Assembly (NCBI GenBank): GCA_943371425.1
Contig: CALRUR010000001.1
Coordinates: forward strand, 62,001-126,000
DNA length: 64,000 bases
Direction of reading: 5' to 3'
Source: CAJBVG01 sp943371425
GTDB lineage: Bacteria > Bacteroidota > Bacteroidia > Sphingobacteriales > Sphingobacteriaceae
In this document: positions 43,996-53,748 of the stretch, piece after piece
Numbering within the stretch: position 1 is the stretch's first letter
Layout of the letters: every line of letters starts with the position of its first letter
Notes under the pieces: generated by a model
Databases searched by the model: none
What the model was told of the DNA's origin: nothing
What the model saw: the letters and a program-made list of their open reading frames with translations, nothing else
Made by a program: the position numbers and the translations under genes

Positions 43996-45333
43996 TTAAT
44001 AAACTTTAGTTTGTGGATTCCAAATTGTCCAACCAGTTGTCCAATCTGTAGTACCCATAGCACCTCTAAAAGTGGTAGTAGTGAAGAATGCTCCATCTAA
44101 ACCTGTAAATGCTGCACCAGTTAATGCTACCGAACCTGTAGCTGGCATAAAGCTCGGTGCGTTTAAGTTAGTTATGTTTCCTAAGTTAACTAATGTTGGA
44201 GTGGTTAACACGTTACCATCAGCTAATGCTTTCACTTGTAATGTAGAGTCGTTAAAAGTTGTGTTATCTCTGCTTAAGTACGGTTTAGTAATTGCGTGCA
44301 CTAAGTTGTTTCTGAATTTAGATTCACCTGCATTAAATGCATCAGCAGTTCCTTGTCCGTCAACACAGAATCCTGCTTTTGCATACCCTAATAAAATAGA
44401 GTTATGTAATTCGAATCTTGTATTTCTTCTCCAACGATTTGCGTAGTTGTGGTTAGCTGCTGTGTTAGCTGCACCGTTAGGACCAACAAATGTTACGTTA
44501 GATAAAATTGGTTTTGTGTATGGCACAGCACCTGAAGCGCTACCGTCGTTATCGCACTCAATACCGTTACCTGCATCACCACCATCCACAAAAGCTGGAT
44601 CGCGGAATGAGATAGCATATTGAATTTGTCCTCTGTATCCGAAGTCGAAATCGAAATCATCATCAGCAGTTGCAAATGCGATTAAGTATTTACAATTAAC
44701 TGTTCCACCAAAAAATTCGAATGCATCATCATTAGAATATAATGCTTGTATGTTTTCGATTTTTGTACCTCTACCAACACCACCCATTGTTAATCCGTTA
44801 ATTTCCGATCCTGGCTGAGCTGCAATACCTGCAAACTCAATACGTACGTAAGTCATAGAACCTGAGTTATCGTTATCATCAGTACCACCGTAAGCTCTAC
44901 CTACACCACCTTCTATAGTTGGCTCCGTAGATCTGTTTGTTGTAGCTTTACCTAAAATTATAATACCTCCCCAATCACCTGGAGCTCTTAAACCTGCAGC
45001 TTTACCTGATGTAAATACTACTGGATTGTTTGCTGTACCGTTTGCGAAAATTTGAGCACCTCTTTCAATAATTAATGCACCTTTTTCTGTAACATCCGAA
45101 CGTACAATTGTACCTGCTTCAAAAGTAATACTAGCACCGCTCTTTACATAAACGTAGCCTTTTAATACTACTGTATCTGCAGCTTTTAATACTGTGTTTG
45201 TGGTAATATCACCTTGTAAAATTACTCTGTTACCTGTTACTGGCGTAACGTTAGTATCTTCATCTTTTTCTGTACAAGATGAGATTACAATTGATCCAAG
45301 CATTAATAATGCTAAAACTTTGATTGATTTCAT
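43996..45333 (-). CDS. lipoprotein with beta-helix-like region, partner of the TonB-dependent receptor
   Basis: I chose the ATG at 45333 (MKSIKVLALLMLGSIVISSC), which gives a lipobox ending in C and 445 residues; the frame runs 16 codons further up. The mature part has KSGASITFEAGTIVRSDVTE, RAPGDWGGIIILGKATTN and short beta turns (GVGRGTKIENIQALYSNDDA) like a right-handed beta-helix. The family is widespread in Bacteroidota next to TonB-dependent receptors. Downstream of the receptor, it is probably in one operon with it and partners it at the outer membrane. The substrate is unknown; the TTAAY boxes suggest phosphate. Confidence 0.85.
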   Translation of the reverse strand: MKSIKVLALLMLGSIVISSCTEKDEDTNVTPVTGNRVILQGDITTNTVLKAADTVVLKGYVYVKSGASITFEAGTIVRSDVTEKGALIIERGAQIFANGTANNPVVFTSGKAAGLRAPGDWGGIIILGKATTNRSTEPTIEGGVGRAYGGTDDNDNSGSMTYVRIEFAGIAAQPGSEINGLTMGGVGRGTKIENIQALYSNDDAFEFFGGTVNCKYLIAFATADDDFDFDFGYRGQIQYAISFRDPAFVDGGDAGNGIECDNDGSASGAVPYTKPILSNVTFVGPNGAANTAANHNYANRWRRNTRFELHNSILLGYAKAGFCVDGQGTADAFNAGESKFRNNLVHAITKPYLSRDNTTFNDSTLQVKALADGNVLTTPTLVNLGNITNLNAPSFMPATGSVALTGAAFTGLDGAFFTTTTFRGAMGTTDWTTGWTIWNPQTKVY

Positions 45334-45367
45334 TTTTTCGTTTGTTGAATTAAATTTCTTATACAAA

Positions 45368-45433
45368 GAAACACCCCTCAAGTTAACTCTTAATAAAATG
45401 CATATTAAGTTTAGATTAAATGAGGGGTGTTTG
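45368..45433 (-). promoter_or_regulatory. nested hairpin between receptor and lipoprotein genes
   Basis: Perfect arms AAACACCCCTCA (from 45421-45432, read on the minus strand) and TGAGGGGTGTTT (45369-45380) enclose about 40 nt. That loop has an inner stem (CTTAATA/TATTAAG). It could be an mRNA-stability or attenuation structure that sets the ratio of the two products. Confidence 0.7.
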
Positions 45434-45462
45434 AAAATATATTGTTAACCTTCTCTTAACTC

Positions 45463-48276
45463 TTAAAGTAGAGGAAGGTTATAACTAAATCCGATACTGA
45501 TGGTAGCACCGTAATTGGTATCGCTAATTACACGATCAACATTTTTGTTGTACGTTTTATTATTATCTAAATTTTGATAAAACACTTGATCTTGCTTAGT
45601 TAAATCTAATAAGTTGAATATGTCTGATACATTCAATTTAATTTCTGCTTTACGTTTCATCACTTTTGTTGAAAGCTGTAAATCCATTACGTTTCTAGAG
45701 TTTTCATAGATATCTGGATATCCTTGGAAGCCCACAGAGAAAATTCTATGTCCTACTCTATTAAACAATAAACTTGCGGCAAATAAATTGTCTTTTGTAT
45801 TATACTGCAATCCTCCATTAAATAAATAAGGCGACTGTCCTTGCAATGCTCTTTCTATTCCTCCTTGGTTTACTAAAAAAACTTTCGAGTACATAAACGA
45901 AGCGTTGGTGTAAAATGTTAACTGCTCAAAAAATTCCGAAAATTCTATAAAGCCTAATTTTTTACGGAACTCTAATTCTATACCATAAGTATTTGCTTTG
46001 TCAGCATTATCAAAAGATAATCTTCTTAAATCTGCATTCGAACTTGAGTTTACAATTTGCTCAATTGGATTTTTAAATTGCTTGTAGAAACCGGTAAATG
46101 TAATGGCTTCACCAGCACTAGGGTAATATTCTACACGTGTATCAACATTATAGTTTTCACTTCTTTTTAAGTTCGGATTTCCAATTAATGAAGTACCAGT
46201 TAAAAAGTCGTAAAACTCAAACGGTGCTAACTCTCTAAACTCAGGGCGCGACACTGTTTTCGATGCCGAAAATCTATAGTTTGTTTTCTCGTTAATTTCA
46301 TAAGTGAAATTCATCGATGGTAATATATCAACATATGTATTGTTTGATACTACTTTGTTTGAGGTTGCATCTAAGGCATCGATGTTTTGGTTAAACATTT
46401 CCATACGCACACCCATGTTTAATTTTACGTGCGAACGTATTTGCTGATCAATCATTATATACGCAGCATTTAACATTGATGTTGCATAATACTTATCACT
46501 GTTATTCGTAAATTCGTTTAATACAAATCCATTTGCTGAAATATTTTCTTCAGCAAAAATTTGATCTTTTGGCAATAACAATAAACTATCATTACTTGCG
46601 AAATTTGCTTTTGTATAATTGAAAATTCTAGCGCTGAAATTTCTTTGTTTCATTAAACTTAAACCACCAACTTTAAAGGATCCTTTTTGCTCCATTACTT
46701 TGTAAGGAACAGAAACAGATACATTTCCTCCGAAATTACTTTCTTGCATTTCTGAGAAAAATCTTCTCGAATTTCTATCAACCAATGTATATGGCGCATC
46801 AGTTTGGTCTATCGGTCTGTTGTAAAAAATAGTTCTTAGGTCTGGCTGGCTGCTAGAAATGTTTGCATAGTTTAAATTCCAATTCACCTTCGCTTCTGAA
46901 CTAAATAAGGTGTGACTACCTTCTAACTGTGAGTTTAATAAACTTTTTTGTGTTAACTCATTAGAGTTAAATCTAATATTTACAAGGTTATTTAAGTTAT
47001 CACCAGTTCTATCTAAATAGCTCTCATCATATACTCTGTTGTAAATATTTTTAAATGAGAACTTATTGTTTCCATTTATGTAAGTAAAGTTAGCTAATGC
47101 TCCAACATTTGTGGTAAACTTATACTGTGTATTCTCGTAAGAATAAACTGGGTTATTTCCCGGACCATCGTAATCAATACGGCGCGATGGATTTATTCTT
47201 TGATCGTTTCTATAAGTAATAGATGTTATTGATCCGAATGAAGCCTTATCTTTTAAATCTTTTTTACTACCTAAGGTAATTTGGTAACTCTGACTAGGCA
47301 TTGCAATAGAATTTTGTTCACCATAAGAATTAGACAAGGTTCTAGTTGCTGCTAATTGATTTGCTAAACTTGCGCTAGCATATTTCTGACGTGAACTAGG
47401 AAATTCTGAAGACAACTTTCTATCGCCATTCGAAAAACCAAAGTAATCTGAAGTATTTCTACCGTTTGAAACAAAATTCTTAAACGTTGATTGCGTATTA
47501 AAACCTAGTGAAGTAGAAAAATCGATAAAATTTTCCTCAGGAATATCTTTAGTTACCACTTGTATCACTCCTCCTGCAAAATCTGCAGGTAAATTAGCCG
47601 ATGCTGTTTTATTAATAGTTATTCTATCAATTAAGTTTGATGGAATGATATCGAATGAGAATGCTTTCTTATCTGGTTCAGAGCTTGGCAACATCGCATT
47701 ATTAATAGTTGCTGTATTATATCTATCTGCCAAACCTCTTATCACAACAAATTTATTGTCTTGGATAGAAGTTCCACTTACACGCTTCAGTACATCGGAA
47801 GTGTTTTTATCTGGCGACTTTTTAATTAAATCTGATGAAATACCATCTGATATAGAAATGTTATTTTTTTGCAATGTATACATTGCACCTAAGCTTTCTT
47901 TTTTAAAGCTTGAGGTTACCACTACTTCTTGTAATGCTACACCACTTTCTGCCATCGACATGTTTAAGGTAGTTGCTTTACCAGCAGTAACGGTTATCCC
48001 TTCTACTACTTTCGTTTCGTAGGATACATACTTAAATACTAATTTGTAAGTTCCTGGAGCGAGGTTAGAAATTTCATACTCCCCATCGAAATTAGCTTGT
48101 GTACCAATAGAAGTACCTTCTATTAATACAACAGAACCAATTAAAGGCTCATTATTCGTTTTATCGAATATTTTTCCAATGATTTTCCCCTTCGCAGGAT
48201 TCTCATTTCCTGCCTGAGCAATGGCTACTTGCACTAATGCAAACACCATAATAATCAAAAACTTAATACTTTTCAC
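45463..48276 (-). CDS. TonB-dependent outer-membrane receptor with carboxypeptidase-like N-terminal domain
   Basis: The 937-residue protein has a signal peptide (MKSIKFLIIMVFALVQVAIA). Next comes a CarboxypepD_reg-like beta-sandwich (GKIIGKIFDKTNNEPLIGSV, GTQANFDGEYEISNLAPGTY), then a plug domain (DVLKRVSGTSIQDNKFVVIR, GLADRYNTATINNAMLPSSE) and a barrel that ends YGATISIGFSYNLPLL. The plug is typical of receptors energised by TonB-ExbBD. TTAAY boxes 11 bp apart lie just upstream (48315-48342). The lipoprotein gene follows. Confidence 0.93.
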   Translation of the reverse strand: MKSIKFLIIMVFALVQVAIAQAGNENPAKGKIIGKIFDKTNNEPLIGSVVLIEGTSIGTQANFDGEYEISNLAPGTYKLVFKYVSYETKVVEGITVTAGKATTLNMSMAESGVALQEVVVTSSFKKESLGAMYTLQKNNISISDGISSDLIKKSPDKNTSDVLKRVSGTSIQDNKFVVIRGLADRYNTATINNAMLPSSEPDKKAFSFDIIPSNLIDRITINKTASANLPADFAGGVIQVVTKDIPEENFIDFSTSLGFNTQSTFKNFVSNGRNTSDYFGFSNGDRKLSSEFPSSRQKYASASLANQLAATRTLSNSYGEQNSIAMPSQSYQITLGSKKDLKDKASFGSITSITYRNDQRINPSRRIDYDGPGNNPVYSYENTQYKFTTNVGALANFTYINGNNKFSFKNIYNRVYDESYLDRTGDNLNNLVNIRFNSNELTQKSLLNSQLEGSHTLFSSEAKVNWNLNYANISSSQPDLRTIFYNRPIDQTDAPYTLVDRNSRRFFSEMQESNFGGNVSVSVPYKVMEQKGSFKVGGLSLMKQRNFSARIFNYTKANFASNDSLLLLPKDQIFAEENISANGFVLNEFTNNSDKYYATSMLNAAYIMIDQQIRSHVKLNMGVRMEMFNQNIDALDATSNKVVSNNTYVDILPSMNFTYEINEKTNYRFSASKTVSRPEFRELAPFEFYDFLTGTSLIGNPNLKRSENYNVDTRVEYYPSAGEAITFTGFYKQFKNPIEQIVNSSSNADLRRLSFDNADKANTYGIELEFRKKLGFIEFSEFFEQLTFYTNASFMYSKVFLVNQGGIERALQGQSPYLFNGGLQYNTKDNLFAASLLFNRVGHRIFSVGFQGYPDIYENSRNVMDLQLSTKVMKRKAEIKLNVSDIFNLLDLTKQDQVFYQNLDNNKTYNKNVDRVISDTNYGATISIGFSYNLPLL

Positions 48277-48314
48277 TGTCTAATAAATTGTTTCCACAAA
48301 AGTATCGCGACAGT

Positions 48315-48342
48315 ATTAAGGCAATGTTAAGAGGGAATTAAG
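48315..48342 (-). promoter_or_regulatory. three TTAAY boxes at exact 11-bp spacing upstream of the receptor
   Basis: On the minus strand CTTAAT, CTTAAC and CTTAAT occur at 48342, 48331 and 48320. They lie 39-66 bp upstream of the receptor ATG. Same half-site and period as upstream of the porin. Confidence 0.55.
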
Positions 48343-48381
48343 AAATAGTACATGAAATATATGCCGAGTTTCAAATTTAAA

Positions 48382-48476
48382 AGAGCGAGAAAGCGAAATG
48401 TCGAATGGTCGAACTATCGAATCGCTCGTTCGACCATTCGATCTTTCGACTATTCTACCATTCGATTATTCGATTG
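48382..48476. repeat. TCGAATGG / CCATTCGA word array overlapping a stop codon
   Basis: The left words GAAATGTCGAATGGTCGAAC and right words TTCGACCATTCGATCTTTCG are opposed. The right arm runs into the 48450-48950 gene and encodes its last eight residues (QSNNRMVE) and its TAG. Confidence 0.8.
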
Positions 48477-48950
48477 ATAAGGCAAGCCTATTTTCTTGAA
48501 CACAAAATGTAAAAGCCAAATCGGACCAATTAATAAAAACTGCACATCTTCTAAAAAGGAAGGCTTTTTACCTTCAACTTTATGGCCTATAAATTGAAAA
48601 ATCCAGGCTACAACAAATATAATCACACAAACTAACCACATGGCTGGGCCATCGGCTTGTTCTAAATATTCTAATTGTACTATGAGAAATGAAAATAAAC
48701 CTACCACCAAAATCATGGCAAATGCTAAAATCGGCGACAGTCTGTAATAATAATATAATGCAAATGCAATTACCAATGAAGCCCAATTAAAAAATGGGTA
48801 CTCTTTCATAAACTCAGGCATCGGGATTGCCCAAATTAAGCCTAATAAACTAAAAACAATGGATGGAACTGCAATCCAATGAATCAGCTTGTTCGTGCCG
48901 TTTTGGTGACTTTCACCGTACTTGGCAAGGAGGGTGTCGAGTTTAGTCAT
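48450..48950 (-). CDS. Mpo1-like (DUF962) membrane protein
   Basis: The 166-residue protein opens KLDTLLAKYGESHQNGTNKL and IHWIAVPSIVFSLLGLIWAI, the Mpo1/DUF962 signature with conserved His residues (SHQN, IHWIAVP, and later FIGHKVEGKKPSFLEDVQFL). It has four predicted membrane segments. Yeast Mpo1 is an Fe(II)-dependent dioxygenase for 2-hydroxy fatty acids; a similar lipid role here is inference. The last eight residues are encoded by a word array, so the true family C-terminus probably ends near FVFKKIGLPY. Confidence 0.88.
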   Translation of the reverse strand: MTKLDTLLAKYGESHQNGTNKLIHWIAVPSIVFSLLGLIWAIPMPEFMKEYPFFNWASLVIAFALYYYYRLSPILAFAMILVVGLFSFLIVQLEYLEQADGPAMWLVCVIIFVVAWIFQFIGHKVEGKKPSFLEDVQFLLIGPIWLLHFVFKKIGLPYQSNNRMVE

Positions 48951-48955
48951 TTTTT

Positions 48956-49049
48956 ATTCTTTAGTCTTTAGTCTTTAGTCATTAGTCTCTAGTCTTTAGT
49001 AAGGAGCAACGTATTGCCATTTCTAAAGACTAGAGACTAACGACTAGTT
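48956..49049. repeat. TTTAGTC / GACTAAA word array
   Basis: Six copies of the 7-nt word TTTAGTC, with TCTAGTC variants, are followed, after a non-repeat segment (AAGGAGCAACGTATTGCCAT), by opposed words AAAGACTAGAGACTAACGAC. It lies between the start of the Mpo1-like gene and the rny stop. Confidence 0.8.
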
Positions 49050-49050
49050 T

Positions 49051-50607
49051 CTATTTAGCAAACGACACTGCCCTTGTCTCCCTTATCACTGTTACTTTTA
49101 CCTGACCAGGGTAGGTCATTTCAGTTTGAATTCTTTCTGCAATATCAAAAGAAAGAGCTTCGGCTTGTTGGTCGGTTATTTTTTCACTTTCCACAATTAC
49201 ACGCAATTCTCTACCAGCTTGTATCGCAAATGTTTTTTCTACACCAGGGTAAGAAAGCGCTAAGTCTTCCATTTCTTTTAATCGTTTAATATAGCTTTCT
49301 ACTACTTCTCTACGTGCACCAGGGCGCGCGCCAGAAATAGCATCACAAGCTTGAATAATTGGCGACAATATACTTGTCATTTCAATTTCATCATGGTGAG
49401 CTCCAATTGCATTACATACTTCCGGATGCTCCTTATATTTCTCTGCTAATTGCATACCCAATATTGCGTGTGGTACTTCTGGGTTATCTTCAGAAACTTT
49501 ACCAATATCATGCAATAAACCTGCTCTTCTCGCCATCTTCACATTCAAGCCCAATTCTGTTGCCATTATCGCACAGAAATTTGCTACTTCACGAGAGTGT
49601 TGTAATAAATTTTGTCCGTATGATGAACGGTATTTCATACGACCCACCATACGAATTAATTCTGGATGCAATCCATGAATTCCTAAGTCTATCACCGTAC
49701 GCTCACCCGTTTCAATAATTTCTTCTTCTAACTGTTTCTTCGTTTTAGCAACCACCTCTTCAATACGAGCAGGGTGTATACGCCCGTCGGTTACTAAGCG
49801 GTGTAATGATAAACGCGCAAGCTCTCTTCTTACTGGGTCAAAGCCCGATAAGATAATTGCTTCAGGAGTATCGTCAACAATAATCTCAATTCCTGTTGCA
49901 GCTTCTAAGGCACGTATGTTACGTCCTTCTCTACCAATAATTCTACCTTTTACTTCATCACTCTCTATATTAAATACAGAAACGGTGTTTTCAATTGCAG
50001 CTTCTGTAGCCGATCGTTGTATGGTTTGAATTACAATTTTCTTAGCTTCTTTTGCCGCAGTCATTTTCGCATCTTCCACAATGTCTTTAATCATCGACAT
50101 GGCGTTAGTACGTGCTTCGTCTTTTAATGCCTCAACTAATTGCGCTTTTGCATCGTCTTGAGAAAGTCCCGAGATTTTTTCTAACTGAGTTACTTGTTGT
50201 GTATGCAATTGATCTACTTCTGCCTTCTTTTTCTCCAAAATTTCGATTTGGCGATTTAAATTTTGGCGTAAGGTATCTAACTCTTGCTCTTTTCGAGTGT
50301 TGTTCTCTAATTTCTGACTTAGGCTTTGCTCTTTTTGTTTTAAGGTGTTTTCTCGTTGAGCGGCTGCTGTATTTTTTTGTTGAATTTCTTGCTCATGCTC
50401 AGCTTTCAACTGTAAGAATTTCTCTTTTGCTTCAAGGAGCTTATTTTTCTTGAGAAGTTCGGCTTGTGCATCCGAATCTTTTATAATTTTCTCTGCTTTT
50501 TCTTTCGCAATCTGCTCATGATCTTGGATACCTTTTTTTAGCAATACTTTTGCCACTAAAAATCCTATCACTAAAGCTACGATTCCGGTTACGATCGTTA
50601 CTATCAT
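49051..50607 (-). CDS. rny: ribonuclease Y
   Basis: The 518-residue protein has an N-terminal membrane anchor (VTIVTGIVALVIGFLVAKVL), a long coiled coil (about 30-200), a KH domain (VKGRIIGREGRNIRALEAAT) and an HD domain (LLQHSREVANFCAIMATELG, GLLHDIGKVSEDNPEVPHAI, AIGAHHDEIEMTS). It starts decay of many mRNAs at the membrane. The gene sits downstream of zapA on the same strand. Family length and motifs are complete. Confidence 0.98.
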   Translation of the reverse strand: MIVTIVTGIVALVIGFLVAKVLLKKGIQDHEQIAKEKAEKIIKDSDAQAELLKKNKLLEAKEKFLQLKAEHEQEIQQKNTAAAQRENTLKQKEQSLSQKLENNTRKEQELDTLRQNLNRQIEILEKKKAEVDQLHTQQVTQLEKISGLSQDDAKAQLVEALKDEARTNAMSMIKDIVEDAKMTAAKEAKKIVIQTIQRSATEAAIENTVSVFNIESDEVKGRIIGREGRNIRALEAATGIEIIVDDTPEAIILSGFDPVRRELARLSLHRLVTDGRIHPARIEEVVAKTKKQLEEEIIETGERTVIDLGIHGLHPELIRMVGRMKYRSSYGQNLLQHSREVANFCAIMATELGLNVKMARRAGLLHDIGKVSEDNPEVPHAILGMQLAEKYKEHPEVCNAIGAHHDEIEMTSILSPIIQACDAISGARPGARREVVESYIKRLKEMEDLALSYPGVEKTFAIQAGRELRVIVESEKITDQQAEALSFDIAERIQTEMTYPGQVKVTVIRETRAVSFAK

Positions 50608-50689
50608 CTTTTCTGTTATTATTATTTATTTAACCATTATGCTATTAAAGCAACATAATATGCTAATGAATAATAAGAGACCTTAAAAT

Positions 50690-50983
50690 TTATTGCTTAA
50701 ACAGGTATTCGCTGAGCTTTTTATCTATTTTCTCCATTTGTTGAGAGAAATCGATACTCATCGATTTATGGTTTTTATCTAGATTCAAATGTTCTGTAGC
50801 AACTTGTAAGATGCACATGGAAAGTAAATCTTGCTTATCTCGTACCGCATAGTTCTCTTGGAACTCCTTAATACGGTCGTTTACAAGCTTGGCAGCTTTC
50901 CGAACATTCTCTTCATCCTCACTATTTATTTTTAAAGGATAAACCCTGTCGGCAATGTTAATTTTAATGGAAATTTCTCCCAT
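50690..50983 (-). CDS. zapA: cell division protein ZapA
   Basis: The 97-residue protein has the ZapA pattern: ISIKINIADRVYPLKINSED, ENVRKAAKLVNDRIKEFQEN, and a C-terminal coiled coil with QVATEHLNLDKNHKSMSI. It binds and bundles FtsZ. It follows a small coiled-coil gene and pheT. Confidence 0.92.
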   Translation of the reverse strand: MGEISIKINIADRVYPLKINSEDEENVRKAAKLVNDRIKEFQENYAVRDKQDLLSMCILQVATEHLNLDKNHKSMSIDFSQQMEKIDKKLSEYLFKQ

Positions 50984-51002
50984 TTTTTCTATCAGCTAAT
51001 AA

Positions 51003-51281
51003 TTATTTGCTCAAAATAGCAATACATTTATCTATTTCACGCACAAAATCGTTAATTTTCGTCTTAATGTCAAGTGTCTTTTCATCTGTTACCGCTACAC
51101 TCTTGGCTAACTTTAAGATACGATGTTTTTCTTCTAAGTCTTTTAACTCGTTTGATAGCGTAATAAATCGTTTCCTCATTTGCTCATTATCATCTAAAAG
51201 AAGTTCGTTCTGCTCTTTTAAGGCATCACAATACTCCATGAGCATGTCCACTTTTTTCTCTATGCTATCTAAATTCTTCAA
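51003..51281 (-). CDS. small coiled-coil protein between pheT and zapA
   Basis: The 92-residue protein is almost entirely coiled coil (SIEKKVDMLMEYCDALKEQN, DDNEQMRKRFITLSNELKDL). I do not recognise a named domain. A short helical protein in this position is common in Bacteroidota. Its place next to zapA suggests a Z-ring role like ZapB, but sequence similarity to ZapB is not evident. It starts one base after the pheT stop. Confidence 0.85.
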   Translation of the reverse strand: MKNLDSIEKKVDMLMEYCDALKEQNELLLDDNEQMRKRFITLSNELKDLEEKHRILKLAKSVAVTDEKTLDIKTKINDFVREIDKCIAILSK

Positions 51282-51282
51282 C

Positions 51283-53685
51283 TTATGCTTTTCTGATTTC
51301 GGCGCCTACTTCTTTTTCGTAGGTTTTTATCAATTTGTCCATTACTCCATCAATTGCTTGGTCTTGTAATGTTTTTTCTTCATCCATCAATATAAAACTC
51401 AATGCATACGACTTTTTACCTGCCGGTAATTTATCGCCTTCGTACACATCAAAAATATCGACCTTCTTTAGTAATCGCTGCTCCGCCTGAGTGGCAATTC
51501 GTTTTAATTGCTCAAAACTTACTGATTTATCAATTAACATAGATAAATCTCTACGTACCGATGGATATTTAGGTGCCCCTTTATAATCCATTTTTCTCTT
51601 TTCTAAGCCTTGCATTATCGCTGCAAAGTCCACATCAGCATAAAAAACCTCTTGATTTACATCAAACTGTTTCAATACTTTTTTCCCAACGGAAGTTACC
51701 TTTAATAATTCTAACTTCCCAATACTATATGAAAAACCCTGTAAAGCCCCTTCATTAAGGCTTTGCGATTTTACATTTGTTAAGCCCAAACGCTGTAACA
51801 ACCTATCAACCGTAGATTTTAAATTGTAAATGGTATTCTTACTCGCTTTTTGTTGCCAATGCTCGGCATGGGTATTTCCGGTTAAGAACAAACTCAACTT
51901 CGCTTTCTCACTGTACTTTTCTTCCTTAAAGTGGTAAGTACTTCCCCATTCGTATAATTTTAAATCATTTTGTTTTCTGTTGATGTTATATGAAATAGTT
52001 TCTAAGCCAGAGCTTAGCATTTGGTTTCTTAATACTTGCAACTCTATGCTTAATGGATTCAAAATCTCTACCTGATCTTCATTATTAATAATTTCGTTAT
52101 TTTTTGAAGAGGTTAAAGAGTTCGACATCATTTCTTGATAGCCAATTGAACTTAAAAATTCGGAAAGTAATTCCTTTACCCTGTCGGCATCTGGTTTTAC
52201 AGAAAAAGATAAAGACGATTTAAGATGTGTTGGCATCTCAATATTATTTAAGCCGTAAATTCTCAGAATTTCTTCTACCAAATCGCAAGGGCGTGTAACA
52301 TCCACCTTCGCAAGCGGAACTCTTACTACTATTGCATTTTTCTTTTCTTCAATTGTTTTTATACCAAGACCTGTAAGAATAGATTGCATGATGCTTTGTT
52401 CAATTTTTTTACCAATTAAACGTTGAGCATACTCATATGAGAGTTCAATTTCTGCCGGAATTATTGGCTGAGGATATACATCTGTTACGTGTGTTTCTGC
52501 AGTACCACCCGCTATAGAGGTTATAAGTTCTACCGCATAACTCAAAGCCATTAAACACATATCTGGGTCGGTTCCACGTTCGAAGCGGAATGACGCATCT
52601 GTTTTTAAATCGTGCAGTTTTGATGATTTACGCACAACTGCTGCTTGGAAATATGCGCTCTCAAGGTAAATATTTTTTGTATTAGCATTAACAGAAGTGT
52701 TTAAGCCTCCCATTGTTCCTGCAATACCAATTAATTTATCAGCATCGGCAATTACCAACTCTCCACCTTTCATTTTACGTTCCGCCTGATCGAGCGTTTG
52801 TAAAAGTTCCCCTTCTTTGGCTCTCTTTACTTGTATGGTATTACCAGCTAAGGCATCAGCATTATAAGCATGCATAGGTTGACCTAAGCCATGGCAAATA
52901 AAATTAGTTACGTCTACAATATTGTTGATGGTTTTTACACCAATTGCTTGCAAACGTGCCTTCAACCAATCGGGCGATTCTTTTACTTCAATCCCAGAAA
53001 TATAAATGCCCGCAAAACGAGGGCAATCTTCTGCCGACTCTATTTTTATTTCAATTTTACCTGCTTGTTGAACAGGCAACATCGTATAGTTTTGTGATTT
53101 TAAATTGGTATTAAAGATAGCAGCAAGATCTCTGGCCACTCCCAAATGCGAGGCCGCATCGGCACGGTTAGGTGTTAAGCCTATTTCAAAAATGGTATCT
53201 GAGCTTAAGTTATAATACGTTTTCAGTGGGGTTCCAATCACTGCATCTTCTGGCAAAATTTTAATGCCATCATGAGAAGTACCTAAGCCTATCTCATCGT
53301 CGGCACATATCATCCCTTCAGAAAGTTCCGACCTAATTTTTGATTTATTTATTTTGAAAGGCTCGCCTGTGGTGGGATAAACGGTAGTGCCTACCGGTGC
53401 TACAATTACCTTTTGACCTGCAGCTACATTGGGTGCACCACAAACTATTTGTAGAATTTCCGGACCACCTATGTCAACTTTTGTAACTTTTAAACGATCA
53501 GCATTGGGGTGTTGCACACAATCAATTACATGCCCAACAACTAAACCCTCTAATCCTCCTTTTACAGACTCTACAGCTTCCATCGACTCTACTTCTAAGC
53601 CAACAGCAGTTAACGATTCTGATATTTGATTTATATTTTCAGTTAGCTCTATATAATCCCCTAACCACTTATGTGAAATCTTCAT
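51283..53685 (-). CDS. pheT: phenylalanyl-tRNA synthetase beta chain
   Basis: The 800-residue protein has the full bacterial domain set: N-terminal tRNA-binding fold (VVGHVIDCVQHPNADRLKVT), B3/B4 editing domain (KIEIKIESAEDCPRFAGIYI), B5 (IELSYEYAQRLIGKKIEQSI), the synthetase-like core, and a C-terminal FDX-ACB domain (YPSVRRDLSMLIDKSVSFEQ). It pairs with PheS, which is not in this window. Confidence 0.98.
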   Translation of the reverse strand: MKISHKWLGDYIELTENINQISESLTAVGLEVESMEAVESVKGGLEGLVVGHVIDCVQHPNADRLKVTKVDIGGPEILQIVCGAPNVAAGQKVIVAPVGTTVYPTTGEPFKINKSKIRSELSEGMICADDEIGLGTSHDGIKILPEDAVIGTPLKTYYNLSSDTIFEIGLTPNRADAASHLGVARDLAAIFNTNLKSQNYTMLPVQQAGKIEIKIESAEDCPRFAGIYISGIEVKESPDWLKARLQAIGVKTINNIVDVTNFICHGLGQPMHAYNADALAGNTIQVKRAKEGELLQTLDQAERKMKGGELVIADADKLIGIAGTMGGLNTSVNANTKNIYLESAYFQAAVVRKSSKLHDLKTDASFRFERGTDPDMCLMALSYAVELITSIAGGTAETHVTDVYPQPIIPAEIELSYEYAQRLIGKKIEQSIMQSILTGLGIKTIEEKKNAIVVRVPLAKVDVTRPCDLVEEILRIYGLNNIEMPTHLKSSLSFSVKPDADRVKELLSEFLSSIGYQEMMSNSLTSSKNNEIINNEDQVEILNPLSIELQVLRNQMLSSGLETISYNINRKQNDLKLYEWGSTYHFKEEKYSEKAKLSLFLTGNTHAEHWQQKASKNTIYNLKSTVDRLLQRLGLTNVKSQSLNEGALQGFSYSIGKLELLKVTSVGKKVLKQFDVNQEVFYADVDFAAIMQGLEKRKMDYKGAPKYPSVRRDLSMLIDKSVSFEQLKRIATQAEQRLLKKVDIFDVYEGDKLPAGKKSYALSFILMDEEKTLQDQAIDGVMDKLIKTYEKEVGAEIRKA

Positions 53686-53748
53686 CTAAAAAAACCTTTT
53701 AACAAAAGTAAGAAAAAATGCCGATACCCTTGCTATAGCTAGTTAAAA

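Noticed and set aside
50608..50689. 6S RNA next to zapA, as in Proteobacteria
   Set aside because: The gap between zapA and rny is only about 80 bp, too short for 6S RNA, and shows no suitable long hairpin.
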